A DNA stretch of 64,000 nt from Cryptosporangium arvum DSM 44712 (GCF_000585375.1 NZ_KK073874.1:7098894-7162893), one strand, 5' to 3'; shown: positions 37,374 through 46,990, numbered from the stretch's first letter. Program-made: numbers and translations. The notes: generated from the letters alone by a model not told the origin.

Positions 37374-40049
37374 CTACCTGTACAAGGTGATCGGTGGGGC
37401 CGGGACGCCGGATGGTGACACCCCGTAGCGCCGGAGCGTGAATCCGGCCAGGTCAGCGAAGGTCGGCCCGGCAATCGCCCCCCCGACCCCGTTACTGGGC
37501 GTGTGCACGATCACGCTGATCACGTATCGGGGCGAATCGGCCGGAACGATACCGATGAACGACGTCACGTTGCCGTCCAGATAACGGTTGCCCTCGGCCC
37601 GCGAGCCGGTGCCGGTCTTGCCGGAGACGATGTAGCCGGGAACCGCCGCCAGCGGCGCCGTGCCCTCGCCGGTGGCGATGGCGGTCATGTCCCGGACCAC
37701 GGTGTCCGCGGCCTCCTTGCTCACGACCCGCTTGGGCTTCGCCCGCTCGGTGGGCTTGGCGGTGCCGTCCGCCCCCACGACGCTCTTGACCAGCGTCGGC
37801 TGGACCTTCATGCCGCCGTTGGCCAGCGTCGCGTAGAGCGCGGTCATCTGCAGCGGGGTCACCGCCACCCCGAGCCCGATCGGGATCGAGCCCGCCGACG
37901 AACCACTCCAGTTCGTCGGCGGCTGGACGATGCCCGCGGACTCGCCGGGCAGCCCGACGCCGGTCTTGCTGCCCAGCCCGAACGCACGCTGGTAGTCGTA
38001 GAGGCGCTTGGCCCCGAGCCGGTCGGCGATCTCGATCGTGCCGACATTGCTGGACTGGGCGAGGATGCCCATCAGCGTGTAGTCCGGCTTCGCGTGCTTG
38101 TGGGTGTCCCGGTAGGTGTAGCCGCCCTTGGTGACCGTCTCCGGCAGCGTGAGGATCGAGTCCGGCTCGATCACCCCGGCGTCCAGGCCGCCGGCCACCG
38201 TCAGGGCCTTGTGGACCGAGCCGGGCTCGACGACCGCCGCGGTGGCCAGGTCGAGCGTCGTGCCCTTCTTCGCGGTCCTCGGATCGGACGCGTCGTAGGT
38301 CGGCACGCTCGACATCGCGAGGATCTCACCGGTGTGGGCGTCCATGACGATCGCGGTGCCCATGTAGGCCTTCGTGGCCGCCACGCGCTCGGCCAGCAGC
38401 TTCTGGGTCTGGTACTGCAGGTCCCGGTCGATCGTGAGGACGAGATCGGAGCCCGCTTTCGCCGGCGTGGTCTTGTGGTAGCCGTCCGGGATCTCCTGAC
38501 CGCCGGTTCCCTCGTCGTAGATCCGCTCGCCGTTGACGCCCTCGAGCAGCTCGTTGTAGCTCGACTCGAGGCCGGCCAGGCCGGTGCCGTCGACGCCGGT
38601 GTACCCGAGCAGGTTCGCCGCGAACGGACCGCCTGGCACCTCGCGGACCTGGTCCTCCTGGACGATCAGGCCCGGGATCTTCTCCCGGAGCGCGTTGATC
38701 CGGTCGCCGACCGCGAGCGGCACCTTCTTCTTCAGGACGACGTAGCGGTTCTTGGTGCCGTCGGGGTGGGTGTCGCGGGAGAGCTTCTCGGCGACGGCCG
38801 CGACGGTCATGCCCAGCACCGGGGCCACGGCTGCGGCGACCTCGCCGGGGTTCTTGATGTACCCGGGGTCGGCCGCGATCGTGGCACCCTGCACGTCCTG
38901 CGCGAGGACGTTGCCGTCACGGTCGAAGATCGAGCCCCGCGGGGCAAAGATCTCGACGCTGGCGCGGCGGGAGTCGGCGGCGAGCGCGGCGTACTGGGAG
39001 CCCTCGGTGGACTGGATCTGCACGAGGCGGCCGCCGACCGCGGCGAAGAGCGCCAGCAGCACGGCGAGGCTGACGCGGAGGCGGACGCCCGGATTGCCGA
39101 GGCGGGCGATGCCACGCGAACGGCGGGACGGGGGGTGGAGCTGACGCCGGCGAGGGGGTGGCGGGCCTTCCGCGTGCCGGGTGGTGACGCTGCGGCCGGT
39201 GCGCCGCACGGTGCCGCCACGCCGCACGGTCCCGCCACGGGCCGTCGATCCGCGCGCGGTGGATGCACGCGCCGTCGATCCACGCCCGGTGGCGCCACGC
39301 CCGGTGGTGCCACGCCCGGTCGTGCCGCGCGCCGAGCCCTCTCGGCCGGAGGCGCTGCTCGAGGACCCGCCACGGCCGGTGCCGCCAGTCCCCGACGCAC
39401 GGCCGGTACCGCCGCTGGAGGACCCACCACGGCCAGTACCGCCGCTTCCCGCCCCACGGCTGGTGCCGCTGCTTCCCGACCCACGGCCGGTACCGCCGTT
39501 GGACGACCCACGGCCGGTGCCGCTGCTTCCCGACCCACGGCCGGTGCCGCCGCTTCCCGACCCACGGCCGGTACCGCCGTTGGACGACCCACGGCCGGTG
39601 CCGCCTGCGGACGAGCCGCGGGCGGAGGCACTGGTCGTGGAGGTGGTGCGGGCCGAGGTGGAGCGGGTGGTGCTTCCGGTGCGGGCACCGGTCGAGCGGC
39701 CGGTCGAGCCGGAGCGGGCTTCCACCCCTCCGCTCTCGGCGGCCGTCCCGGACGCGGTCGAGCCGCGGGCGCGGCCGGAGCCGGCGGCGGGCTGGCGAGG
39801 GGTGCGGGCGGACTCGGCGCTCTCCCGGACCGTGCGGCCCCGTGGGTGGTACTGCTGCGCCTCGGAGAGCCGGCTCCGCCCCTCCCGGGACCGCGACCCA
39901 CCCGGCTCCCGCGACCCACCCGATTCGCGGGGCCGGAACGGCACGACGTTCTCGTCCGCCGGGTTCTCGTCCGCGGGGTTCCCGCGCGCGGGCCGTCCGG
40001 ACCCACCGGGCTTCCGACGCCCGTCACGCGGCGGCGGTGGCGCCATCAC
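37374..40049 (-). CDS. ftsI: Septal class B penicillin-binding protein (FtsI/PBP2) with giant repetitive N-terminus
   Basis: 891 residues; family members are usually about 550-700. GTG 40049 overlaps the ftsL stop. Residues 1-320 are cytoplasmic and disordered: Arg/Gly/Ser-rich with tandem GTGRGSSNG/GTGRGSGSG units (about 145-230) and TGRGTTGRG/ARGSTAR units (about 235-275). One membrane helix follows (VSLAVLLALFAAVGGRLVQI, about 325-345), then the dimerisation domain (PRGSIFDRDGNVLAQDV) and the transpeptidase: SxxK is Ser611-Val-His-Lys, SxN is Ser666-Ser-Asn668, KTG starts at Lys811. All catalytic elements are intact, so it should crosslink septal peptidoglycan with FtsW. The extension faces the cytoplasm and could meet Wag31 or the FtsZ ring; that is inference. 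Confidence 0.95.
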   Translation of the reverse strand: MMAPPPPRDGRRKPGGSGRPARGNPADENPADENVVPFRPRESGGSREPGGSRSREGRSRLSEAQQYHPRGRTVRESAESARTPRQPAAGSGRARGSTASGTAAESGGVEARSGSTGRSTGARTGSTTRSTSARTTSTTSASARGSSAGGTGRGSSNGGTGRGSGSGGTGRGSGSSGTGRGSSNGGTGRGSGSSGTSRGAGSGGTGRGGSSSGGTGRASGTGGTGRGGSSSSASGREGSARGTTGRGTTGRGATGRGSTARASTARGSTARGGTVRRGGTVRRTGRSVTTRHAEGPPPPRRRQLHPPSRRSRGIARLGNPGVRLRVSLAVLLALFAAVGGRLVQIQSTEGSQYAALAADSRRASVEIFAPRGSIFDRDGNVLAQDVQGATIAADPGYIKNPGEVAAAVAPVLGMTVAAVAEKLSRDTHPDGTKNRYVVLKKKVPLAVGDRINALREKIPGLIVQEDQVREVPGGPFAANLLGYTGVDGTGLAGLESSYNELLEGVNGERIYDEGTGGQEIPDGYHKTTPAKAGSDLVLTIDRDLQYQTQKLLAERVAATKAYMGTAIVMDAHTGEILAMSSVPTYDASDPRTAKKGTTLDLATAAVVEPGSVHKALTVAGGLDAGVIEPDSILTLPETVTKGGYTYRDTHKHAKPDYTLMGILAQSSNVGTIEIADRLGAKRLYDYQRAFGLGSKTGVGLPGESAGIVQPPTNWSGSSAGSIPIGLGVAVTPLQMTALYATLANGGMKVQPTLVKSVVGADGTAKPTERAKPKRVVSKEAADTVVRDMTAIATGEGTAPLAAVPGYIVSGKTGTGSRAEGNRYLDGNVTSFIGIVPADSPRYVISVIVHTPSNGVGGAIAGPTFADLAGFTLRRYGVSPSGVPAPPITLYR

Positions 40050-40714
40050 CGGCCCGCCGACGGCGTCGGGGTGGTCCCGCCGTCACCGTCCGCACCACTG
40101 GCGTCCGCGTCGTCCCCGCCCGTCGCGTCCTCGGACGTCGCGTCCCCGGCCGTGGCGTCGGTTCCGGCGCCCGAGGACGGGGACGACGAGGTACGGGGCG
40201 AGGCCGCGGACGGAGTGGGCGACGGCGGAGCCTTGGCCGGAACCGGCGTCCCCACGACCTTCCCCTCGGGCAGCACGACGAACCCGGGGTCCCCCGCCGG
40301 CACCAGCCCCAGATCCTTGGCCCGGTCGGCCAGCTTCTTCGGCGACTCCTGATCCTGCAGCGCCTGCTGGAGCCGCTGCTCCTCCTTGTCCAGGCGCGAC
40401 TGCTCGGTGTCCAGGTCGTGCAGCCGGAACGCGTTCTCGTTCACCGCGGTGTTGAGCAGCACCAACCCGATCAACCCACCGGCGGCCAGCACGAGCACGA
40501 GCACGATGAACGGAGCCCGTGACCCGGCGGTCACCCGCCGGGTCGGCGTGGACGGCGAGGGCGGCACACTGATCGGCGTCGCCTCCCGGCGTCGCTGGGC
40601 CGCTGTCGGCCGGGCCGACCGCGCGGCCTTCGTCGCCGTGTTCTTCGGCAGCGGGCGTCCTTCTCGGACCACACCCGGACGCGACCGCAGGCCGGCACGT
40701 GAGCTCGACATCAT
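40046..40714 (-). CDS. ftsL: FtsL-type septum protein
   Basis: 222 residues from ATG 40714, one nt after the rsmH stop (second ATG at 40711). Basic cytoplasmic tail (1-65), one membrane helix (PFIVLVLVLAAGGLIGLVLLN), a leucine-zipper-like coiled coil (about 90-130: HDLDTEQSRLDKEEQRLQQ) and DRAKDLGLVPAGDPGFVVLPEG, then an unusual Ser/Thr/Asp/Gly-rich tail of about 70 residues. Position between rsmH and ftsI plus topology identify it, although sequence conservation in this family is low. Anchors the FtsQLB complex. Confidence 0.88.
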   Translation of the reverse strand: MMSSSRAGLRSRPGVVREGRPLPKNTATKAARSARPTAAQRRREATPISVPPSPSTPTRRVTAGSRAPFIVLVLVLAAGGLIGLVLLNTAVNENAFRLHDLDTEQSRLDKEEQRLQQALQDQESPKKLADRAKDLGLVPAGDPGFVVLPEGKVVGTPVPAKAPPSPTPSAASPRTSSSPSSGAGTDATAGDATSEDATGGDDADASGADGDGGTTPTPSAGR

Positions 40715-40715
40715 G

Positions 40716-41738
40716 TCACCTCGCCCTCGCTGGAAGTTGTTCGGTCTCACGAGCCTGGGAAAGACGTTCGACTGCTCGTAGCCGCACCGATGCGGCTCGG
40801 GGGTTCGCGGCGATCTCCGCCGGGCTCGCGACTTCGGCGCCGCGGGTCAGGTTCCGGAAGCTCGGCGCGTACTCCGGGAGCGGCACCGGCAGCTCGGCCG
40901 GGGTGCGATCCCGGGTGACCTCGGCGAACGCCTGCTTGACCAGCCGGTCTTCCAACGACTGGTACGACATCACGACGATGCGCCCACCCGGCCGGACGGC
41001 GTCCAGCGCGGCCGGCAACGCGTCGCGCAGCGCGTCCAACTCGCCGTTGACCTCGATGCGCAGCGCCTGGAACGTCCGCTTGGCCGGATTGCCCCCGGTG
41101 CGGCGGGCCGCCGCCGGGATCGCGTTACGCACGAGTTCGACGAGCCGCGCGCTGGACTGCAGCGGCGTGGTCTCCCGCTCGCGCAGAACTGCCGACGCGA
41201 TCCGCGGCGCGAACTTCTCCTCGCCGTACGCCCGCAGGATCCGGGCCAGGTCGCCGTGCGAGTACGTGTTGAGCACGTCGGCCGCGGTGATCCCGCGTGA
41301 CGTGTCCATCCGCATGTCGAGGGGCGCGTCCCGGGCGTACGAGAAGCCGCGGTCGTCCTCGTCGAGCTGCAGGGACGAGACCCCGAGATCGAACAGGAAC
41401 CCGTCCGCCGACGAGACGCCGGCCTGCTCCAGGGCGTCGGAGATCCGGTCGTACACCGCGTGGACGAAGTGGACGCGGCTCGCGTCGGCACCGAGGCGTT
41501 CGGCGGCGCGACGCAACGCGTCGGGATCGCGGTCGATACCGATCACGGTCGCGTCGGGATGGGCCTCGAGCATCGCGGCCGTGTGGCCGCCGAGGCCGAG
41601 CGTGCCGTCGACCACCACCGCGCCGGGGCGGCTCAGGACGGGCGCGAGCAGTTCCAGGCAGCGGTCGAGCAAGACCGGGCGGTGTATCTGGGAATGCGGG
41701 GAAATGCCGGACTGAGGATGAGTCTCCTCCTCGGCCAT
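40716..41738 (-). CDS. rsmH: 16S rRNA (cytosine-1402-N4)-methyltransferase
   Basis: 340 residues. [16 protein letters not shown] site [16 protein letters not shown] and [13 protein letters not shown], catalytic-site [21 protein letters not shown], and [15 protein letters not shown] are the MraW/RsmH landmarks. Second gene of the dcw cluster. ATG start with AAGGGGG upstream. It is separated from mraZ by 187 nt. Confidence 0.97.
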   Translation of the reverse strand: MAEEETHPQSGISPHSQIHRPVLLDRCLELLAPVLSRPGAVVVDGTLGLGGHTAAMLEAHPDATVIGIDRDPDALRRAAERLGADASRVHFVHAVYDRISDALEQAGVSSADGFLFDLGVSSLQLDEDDRGFSYARDAPLDMRMDTSRGITAADVLNTYSHGDLARILRAYGEEKFAPRIASAVLRERETTPLQSSARLVELVRNAIPAAARRTGGNPAKRTFQALRIEVNGELDALRDALPAALDAVRPGGRIVVMSYQSLEDRLVKQAFAEVTRDRTPAELPVPLPEYAPSFRNLTRGAEVASPAEIAANPRAASVRLRAVERLSQARETEQLPARAR

Positions 41739-41925
41739 GCCGCCCCCTTGGATCCGGTGCCCGGTCGCATCCGGTGTACGAAGGGGCCGGGTCGCTCACC
41801 GTGTCGCCAGGTCCCCATCCGCTTCGCGTGGCCTGGCGCCGGGGAAGGTGCGCCAGGAGTATCGCCAAGCGGCTGGAGACCTCACGTCACGGGACTCGGC
41901 CGGCCCCGAACGAAACTCGCCGCGG

Positions 41926-42357
41926 TCAGAAAATCCCGGGCAGCACCTCCTCTTCGACCTCTGCGAACGCTTCCTCGGACTCGGCGAGGTAGTTGTCCCA
42001 CGCCTGCCGATCCCAAATTTCGACCCTGGTACTCGCCCCGATCACCACGCAGTCCCGGTCGAGACCGGCGTACTCCCGGAGATGGGCGGGGATCGTGATG
42101 CGCCCCTGCCGGTCAGGGACTTCGTCGTGTGCGCTGGCGAAAAACACCCGGCTGTAGGCCCGGGCAGCCTTGTGCGTCATCGGAGCCGCGCGAAGCTGCT
42201 CGGCGACTCGGCTGAATTCGGTCATCGGGAAGACGAAGAGGCATCGTTCCTGCCCTTTCGTCACCACCAGTCCTCCAGCCAGCTCGTCGCGGAACTTCGC
42301 CGGCAGGAAGAGCCGACCCTTGTCATCCAGTCGGGGCGTGTGCGTGCCAAGGAACAC
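41926..42357 (-). CDS. mraZ: Transcriptional regulator MraZ
   Basis: 143 residues with two AbrB-like MraZ repeats: [22 protein letters not shown] at the start and [22 protein letters not shown] in the second half; the DxKGR and DxQGR loops bind DNA. MraZ forms octamer or dodecamer rings and represses its own dcw promoter by binding direct TGGG-type repeats. Four such repeats lie just upstream. GTG start with GGAGG 8 nt before. Confidence 0.96.
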   Translation of the reverse strand: MFLGTHTPRLDDKGRLFLPAKFRDELAGGLVVTKGQERCLFVFPMTEFSRVAEQLRAAPMTHKAARAYSRVFFASAHDEVPDRQGRITIPAHLREYAGLDRDCVVIGASTRVEIWDRQAWDNYLAESEEAFAEVEEEVLPGIF

Positions 42358-42390
42358 GGCACCCGCCTCCCCCTGGATAAGAGCATCCCA

Positions 42391-42430
42391 GACGCTCCAT
42401 CACGCCCCACTGTACTCCACTTCCCCCCAC
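42391..42430 (-). promoter_or_regulatory. MraZ operator: four 10-bp direct repeats
   Basis: Reading the minus strand, TGGGG, TGGAG, TGGGG and TGGAG occur with exact 10-bp period (5-nt spacers), the arrangement described for MraZ sites in E. coli (TGGGN boxes with 5-nt gaps). They cover the -35/-10 spacer and the start site of the mraZ promoter, so binding would repress the dcw cluster. Confidence 0.75.
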
Positions 42431-42436
42431 CGTCAA
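42409..42436 (-). promoter_or_regulatory. Promoter of mraZ and the dcw cluster
   Basis: TTGACG (42436-42431), 16-nt spacer, TACAGT (42414-42409), giving a start near 42402 and a leader of about 45 nt before the mraZ GTG. It overlaps the MraZ boxes. Confidence 0.6.
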
Positions 42437-42600
42437 CGACTCAAACCCGTAGCCGCCAGGTGTCACACGGATGTCTTCGCAGGTCAGCGTGGTGGAGCGT
42501 GAGTGGGGCGAGTTGGCACCCCGAGGGAGCTCTCCCCTACCACCCCTCCGGTGTGCATCGGGAAGTGCAGCGAATGGGGTTCCCGGGCGCTAACACACTT

Positions 42601-42638
42601 CGGGCCGGTGACCCCGACCACTCGGGGGCACCGGCCCG
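42601..42638. terminator. leuS terminator hairpin
   Basis: CGGGCCGGTG-A-CCCCGA / TCGGGG-G-CACCGGCCCG forms a 16-bp stem with one mismatch and a CCAC loop, 20 nt after the leuS stop. No U-tract follows, common for actinobacterial terminators. Confidence 0.7.
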
Positions 42639-42657
42639 GTGAACTACATCACTCTTA

Positions 42658-45525
42658 CTAGACGACGACCGTCACGATCCGGCCCGGCACGACGATCAGC
42701 TTGCGGGGCTCCTTGCCGCCCAGGAAGGCGGCGACCTTGGGCTCGGCCAGCGCGGCGGCGCCCACCGCGGCCTGATCGGCGTCGGCCGGAACCGTGATGC
42801 GGCCCCGCACCTTGCCGTTGACCTGCACCGGGTATTCGATCTCGGCCGCGGTCAGCAGAGCCGGGTCGGCGACCGGGAACGAGTGGTAGGTCAGCGTCTC
42901 CTCGTGGCCCAGCTTCGCCCACAGCTCCTCGGCCAGGTGCGGGGCGAACGGCGCGACCATCAGCACCATCGGCTCGACGACCTCGCGCGGCGTCGCGGCC
43001 TTCCCGGAGTAGACCGACGTCACCTGGTTGGTCAGCTCGATCAGCTTCGAGACCGCGGTGTTGGTGCGCAGCCCTTCCAGGTCGCCCCGGACGCCGTCGA
43101 TGGTCCGGTGCAGCAGCCGCTTGGTCGCGTCGTCGGCCTCCTCGTCGCCGACCCGCAGCTCACCGGTCTCCTCGTCGACCGCGGTGCGCCACAGCCGCTG
43201 CAGGAACCGCATCGAGCCGACGACCGCCCGGGTCTCCCACGGACGCGAGACGTCCAGCGGGCCCATCGACATCTCGTACACCCGGAACGTGTCGGCGCCG
43301 TACTCGGCGCACATGTCGTCGGGAGTGACGACGTTCTTCAGGGATTTGCCCATCTTGCCGTACTCGCGGTTCACCGGCTGGCCGTGCCAGGTGTAGGTGC
43401 CGTCCTGCTCCGCCACCTCGTCGGCGGGCACGTAGGCGCCCCGCGCGTCGGTGTAGGCGAACGCCTGGATGTAGCCCTGGTTGTACAGGCGGCCGAACGG
43501 CTCGGACGAGCGCAGGTGCCCGCGGTCGAACAGCACCTTGTGCCAGAACCGCGCGTACAGCAGGTGCAGCACGGCGTGCTCGACGCCGCCGATGTACAGA
43601 TCGACGCCGCCGGCGGGCTTCGCCGCCGTCGGGCCCATCCAGTACTGCTCGTTCGCCGGGTCGACGAACTCGGCCTCGTCGGACGGGTCCAGGTAACGCA
43701 GCTCGTACCAGCACGAGCCGGCCCACTGCGGCATCGTGTTGGTCTCGCGACGGTACTGCTTCGGGCCGTCGCCCAGGTCCAGCGTGACGTTCACCCACTC
43801 GTCGGCCCGCGCCAGCGGCGGCTCCGGGTCGGTGTCGGCGTCATCGGGGTCGAACGTCCGCGGCGCGTAGTCGTCGATCTCCGGCAGGACGATCGGCAGC
43901 ATCGACTCCGGCACCGCGACCGGCAGCCCGTCCTCGTCGTACAGCACCGGGAACGGCTCGCCCCAGTAGCGCTGCCGGCTGAACAGCCAGTCGCGCAGCT
44001 TGTACGTCGTGGTGGCCTCGCCGTGGTTGTTCTCGACCAGCCAGTCGATGATCCGGGCCTTGGCCTCGGCGACACCCAGCCCGTCCAGGAAGCCGGAGTT
44101 GATCGCCGGACCGTCACCGGTGAACGCCTTGCCGTCGAAGCCCTCGCTGGGCTGCACGGTGCGGACGATCGGCAGGTCGAAGACCTCGGCGAACTCCCAG
44201 TCACGCTCGTCCTGGCCGGGCACCGCCATGATCGCGCCGGTGCCGTAGCCGGTCAGCACGTAGTCGGCGACGAACACCGGGACCTTCGCGCCGTTGACCG
44301 GGTTGACCGCGTAGGAGCCGGTGAAGACACCGGTCTTCTTGCGCGCGTCGGCGGACCGCTCGATGTCGGACTTGGCCGCGGCCTGGGCCTGGTAGGCGGC
44401 GACGGCGGTGGAGGGGTCGTCAGCGGTCTTCCACGCCGGCGGCACGTCGGCCGGCCATTCGTCCGGGACGATCGCGTCCAGCAGTGGGTGCTCCGGCGCC
44501 ACGACCAGGTAGGTGGCACCGAACACGGTGTCGGGCCGGGTGGTGAACACCCGGATGGGCGCGTTCGGGGCACTGTGCCGCTTCTTGGGCGCGGCGTCGC
44601 TTATCGCGAAGTCGATGTACGCACCGGTCGAGCGTCCGATCCAGTTGCGCTGCATGACCTTTATCGACTCCGGCCAGTCCACCTGGTCCAGGTCGTCGGC
44701 CAGCCGGTCGGCGTAGGCGGTGATGCGCATCATCCACTGCCGCAGCCGACGCTTGAAGACCGGGAAGTTGCCACGCTCGGAGCGCCCGTCGGCGGTGACC
44801 TCCTCGTTGGCCAGCACGGTGCCCAGGCCGGGACACCAGTTGACCGGCGCCTCGGACAGATAGGCCAGGCGATGCGAGTCGATCAGCCGGCGCTGGCCCG
44901 TGCGGTCCAGTTCGTCCCAGGCCTTGCCGGGGGCCGTCCGGGCGCCGGCGGCGAACTCCGCCTCCAGCTCCTCGATCGGACGGGCCTTGCCGGCCTCGGC
45001 GTCGTACCAGGAGTTGTAGATCTGCAGGAAGATCCACTGCGTCCAGCGGTAGTAGGTGACGTCGGTGGTGGCCAGCTGGCGGCGGCTGTCGTGGCCGAAC
45101 CCCAGCCGACGCAGCTGCGCCTTGTACCGGTCGATGTTCTCGTCGGTGGTTTTGCGGGGGTGAGTGCCGGTCTGCACCGCGTACTGCTCGGCGGGCAGGC
45201 CGAACGCGTCGAAACCCATCGGGTGCAGGACGTTGTAGCCCAGCATCCGGTGGTAGCGCGCGTAGACGTCGGTGCCGATGTACCCCAGCGGGTGGCCGAC
45301 GTGCAGCCCGGCGCCGGACGGGTACGGGAACATGTCCATGACGAACATCGGCTTGCCGCCGTCGTTGTGCCAACCCGGCGACGGAGCGGCCAGCGGACCG
45401 GAGGGGTTCGGCGAGTGGAACGTGCCGTCGGCCTCCCAGCGGTCCTGCCAGCGCTCCTCGATCGCTGCGGCCAGCGCTGCCGTATAGCGGTGCGCGGGCG
45501 CGTCGGTGGAGTTCTGCTCGCTCAT
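42658..45525 (-). CDS. leuS: Leucyl-tRNA synthetase
   Basis: 955 residues, class Ia synthetase. HIGH-type motif in [15 protein letters not shown], editing (CP1) domain with [19 protein letters not shown] and [19 protein letters not shown], and the KMSKS box as KMGKS in [14 protein letters not shown]-terminal anticodon and tail regions end in [15 protein letters not shown]. Charges tRNA-Leu and edits mischarged products. Translation start ATG has AAGGA before it. The 240-nt leader holds a leader peptide and a terminator, see there. Confidence 0.98.
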   Translation of the reverse strand: MSEQNSTDAPAHRYTAALAAAIEERWQDRWEADGTFHSPNPSGPLAAPSPGWHNDGGKPMFVMDMFPYPSGAGLHVGHPLGYIGTDVYARYHRMLGYNVLHPMGFDAFGLPAEQYAVQTGTHPRKTTDENIDRYKAQLRRLGFGHDSRRQLATTDVTYYRWTQWIFLQIYNSWYDAEAGKARPIEELEAEFAAGARTAPGKAWDELDRTGQRRLIDSHRLAYLSEAPVNWCPGLGTVLANEEVTADGRSERGNFPVFKRRLRQWMMRITAYADRLADDLDQVDWPESIKVMQRNWIGRSTGAYIDFAISDAAPKKRHSAPNAPIRVFTTRPDTVFGATYLVVAPEHPLLDAIVPDEWPADVPPAWKTADDPSTAVAAYQAQAAAKSDIERSADARKKTGVFTGSYAVNPVNGAKVPVFVADYVLTGYGTGAIMAVPGQDERDWEFAEVFDLPIVRTVQPSEGFDGKAFTGDGPAINSGFLDGLGVAEAKARIIDWLVENNHGEATTTYKLRDWLFSRQRYWGEPFPVLYDEDGLPVAVPESMLPIVLPEIDDYAPRTFDPDDADTDPEPPLARADEWVNVTLDLGDGPKQYRRETNTMPQWAGSCWYELRYLDPSDEAEFVDPANEQYWMGPTAAKPAGGVDLYIGGVEHAVLHLLYARFWHKVLFDRGHLRSSEPFGRLYNQGYIQAFAYTDARGAYVPADEVAEQDGTYTWHGQPVNREYGKMGKSLKNVVTPDDMCAEYGADTFRVYEMSMGPLDVSRPWETRAVVGSMRFLQRLWRTAVDEETGELRVGDEEADDATKRLLHRTIDGVRGDLEGLRTNTAVSKLIELTNQVTSVYSGKAATPREVVEPMVLMVAPFAPHLAEELWAKLGHEETLTYHSFPVADPALLTAAEIEYPVQVNGKVRGRITVPADADQAAVGAAALAEPKVAAFLGGKEPRKLIVVPGRIVTVVV

Positions 45526-45573
45526 CGTGGGATTCCTTGACTGAAGGCTGGATAGTGGCGGGCTCGAGACACG

Positions 45574-45598
45574 AAAAAACCCCTCGCTATGGAGGGGT
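45574..45598 (-). terminator. Intrinsic terminator/attenuator in the leuS leader
   Basis: On the minus strand a 7-bp stem ACCCCTC/GAGGGGT with a 6-nt loop is followed directly by six Ts. It lies 49 nt upstream of the leuS ATG and downstream of the leader peptide, so it would stop leuS transcription unless opened. Confidence 0.8.
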
Positions 45599-45600
45599 CG

Positions 45601-45685
45601 CCGTGCTGACCGATCGCGTGGTGGCTACTCCGTCCGGCTGCTGTTCAGGCAGCACGACCGACGGATCAGCCGCGCGTCAGCACGG
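45601..45685 (-). promoter_or_regulatory. Nested stems of the leuS attenuator
   Basis: Arms 45676-45685 and 45601-45610 are perfect 10-nt complements (CCGTGCTGAC / GTCAGCACGG). Inside are 45660-45671 with 45623-45634 (9 of 12 paired) and an apical 5-bp stem 45639-45643 with 45650-45654. The upstream arm covers the last codons and stop of the leader peptide, so ribosome position would decide whether this long stem forms. GGGTGCC-type sequence within the peptide gene can also pair with the 5' side of the terminator. Confidence 0.6.
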
Positions 45686-45754
45686 CACGATAAGGAGCCC
45701 GGCACCCTTGCGGCAGGGACCGGCCACGGGGGTTGGAACCTCGGCGCTCACCAT
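45677..45754 (-). CDS. leuS leader peptide with Leu-Leu-Ile-Val codons
   Basis: 25 residues: begins MVSAEVPTPVAG and ends GLLIVPC followed by TGA. The ATG has no Shine-Dalgarno but a TATAGT box 6 nt before it, so it is probably translated leaderless from the transcript's first nucleotide. CTC-CTT-ATC-GTG codons near its end would stall ribosomes when Leu-tRNA is short. Its stop overlaps the first arm of the downstream stem. Known ribosome-mediated attenuators of branched-chain genes use the same layout; the assignment here is inference from sequence. Confidence 0.65.
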   Translation of the reverse strand: MVSAEVPTPVAGPCRKGAGLLIVPC

Positions 45755-45985
45755 GGGTGCACTATACCGCTCCGCCGATTCGGCCGCCGACGCGTATAAC
45801 GCGAGAGACGAAACGGCACACACTGGTACGGATGTGTTGAGCAATGCCGATCGCCTGGCGGTCGGGCCGGATCCTGGAACAATAGTCGCCGGGCCTCGCG
45901 CTTCCGCGCCGCCTTTCGCAGGCCTTTCGCACGTGCAGGTAAATATGTGGATCCGCGCTGGGCGGATCGAGGAAGAGGGCAGTCG
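45755..45985. other. Divergent gap between leuS leader and moxR-type gene
   Basis: Contains the leuS leader promoter on the minus strand. On the plus strand, GAGGAAGAGGG near 45968-45979 is the ribosome site for the MoxR gene; its promoter is not obvious (an AACAATAGT element near 45880 is a candidate). No other gene. Confidence 0.6.
45761..45766 (-). promoter_or_regulatory. -10 box of the leuS leader transcript
   Basis: TATAGT, close to consensus, ends 6 nt before the leader-peptide ATG. No clear -35 is visible. Confidence 0.6.
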
Positions 45986-46990
45986 GTGACGACGCACGGC
46001 ACGCTGGAGAACTACGGTCCCCCGGTCGACCTTGGGAGCGTTCGACTCGTCACCGACCGCATCGTCGCGAACGTCGAGCGGGTGATCGAGGGCAAGACGT
46101 CGACGATCTCGCTGGCGGTCGCCGTTCTCCTCGCCGAAGGCCACCTCTTGATCGAGGACGTGCCCGGCGTCGGAAAGACGAAGCTCGCGAAGGCGCTCGC
46201 GCGGTCGATCGACGGATCGGTACGGCGGATCCAGTTCACCCCTGACCTGCTGCCCTCCGACGTCACCGGGGTGAGCATCTACAACCCGGAGAACCGGTCG
46301 TTCGAGTTCAAGCCCGGGCCGGTGTTCGCGAACCTGGTCGTCGGGGACGAGATCAACCGGGCCTCGCCGCACGCGCAGTCCGCGCTGCTCGAGTGCATGG
46401 AAGAGCGTCAGGTGACGGTCGACGGCATCACCTATCCGCTGCAGAACCCGTTCATGGTGGTCGCCACCCAGAACCCGACGCAGATGGCGGGCACCTACCC
46501 GCTGCCCGAGGCGCAGCGCGACCGGTTCACCGCGCGCCTGGCGATGGGGTACCCCGACCGCCGCTCCGAGCTCGCGATGCTCGACGGCCACGGCGAGCAG
46601 GACCCGCTCGACGGCCTGCGGCCGGTGTGCGACGGCAACGAGATCCGCCTGCTGATCGAGGCGGTCCGGCGGGTGCACGTGGCCGAGCCGGTCAAGTGGT
46701 ACGTCATCGACCTGGTGAGCGCCACCCGCAACAACCCCGACCTGCGGCTCGGTGCGAGCCCGCGGGCCAGCCTGCAGCTGCTGCGCACGGCCCGCGCGTT
46801 CGCCGCGGTCGAGGGCCGGGACTACGTGCTCCCCGACGACATCCAACGGCTGGCGGCGCCGGTGCTCACCCACCGCCTGATCCCCACCGAAGAGGCCGTG
46901 TTCAACCGGCGGACGGCGGACGTGATCCTGGCCGATCTCGTCGCCCGGGTGCCGGTGCCGGACGCCCGGGGTGGGCGTCGGACGCGGTGA
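45986..46990 (+). CDS. MoxR-family AAA+ ATPase
   Basis: 334 residues from GTG 45986 (GAGGAAGAGGG just upstream; an ATG-in-frame start at 45947 is less likely). Walker A EDVPGVGKTKLAKALA, Walker B LVVGDEINRASP, sensor MVVATQNPTQMAGTYPLPEAQRDRF and SPRASLQLLRTARAFA are typical of the MoxR proper subgroup. These act as chaperone-like ATPases with DUF58/VWA partners. Overlaps the DUF58 gene by 4 nt; the three-gene operon moxR-DUF58-TgpA is widely conserved in actinobacteria. Confidence 0.95.
   Translation: MTTHGTLENYGPPVDLGSVRLVTDRIVANVERVIEGKTSTISLAVAVLLAEGHLLIEDVPGVGKTKLAKALARSIDGSVRRIQFTPDLLPSDVTGVSIYNPENRSFEFKPGPVFANLVVGDEINRASPHAQSALLECMEERQVTVDGITYPLQNPFMVVATQNPTQMAGTYPLPEAQRDRFTARLAMGYPDRRSELAMLDGHGEQDPLDGLRPVCDGNEIRLLIEAVRRVHVAEPVKWYVIDLVSATRNNPDLRLGASPRASLQLLRTARAFAAVEGRDYVLPDDIQRLAAPVLTHRLIPTEEAVFNRRTADVILADLVARVPVPDARGGRRTR

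Larger units (their letters stand above)
42358..42657. other. Intergenic region mraZ-leuS (no gene)
   Basis: 300 nt between the mraZ start and the leuS stop. From right to left: leuS terminator hairpin (42601-42638), an unassigned stretch, and the mraZ promoter with four MraZ boxes (42391-42436). No ORF with credible start or codon pattern. Confidence 0.8.

Noticed and set aside
45526-45766. T-box riboswitch upstream of leuS
   Set aside because: No T-box consensus (AGGGTGGNACCGCG type) or specifier-loop layout; the leader ORF with Leu codons explains the region better.
46393-46986. N-terminal extension of DUF58 protein into moxR
   Set aside because: Same reasoning: the region is moxR in another frame, and the GTG at 46987 overlaps the moxR stop.
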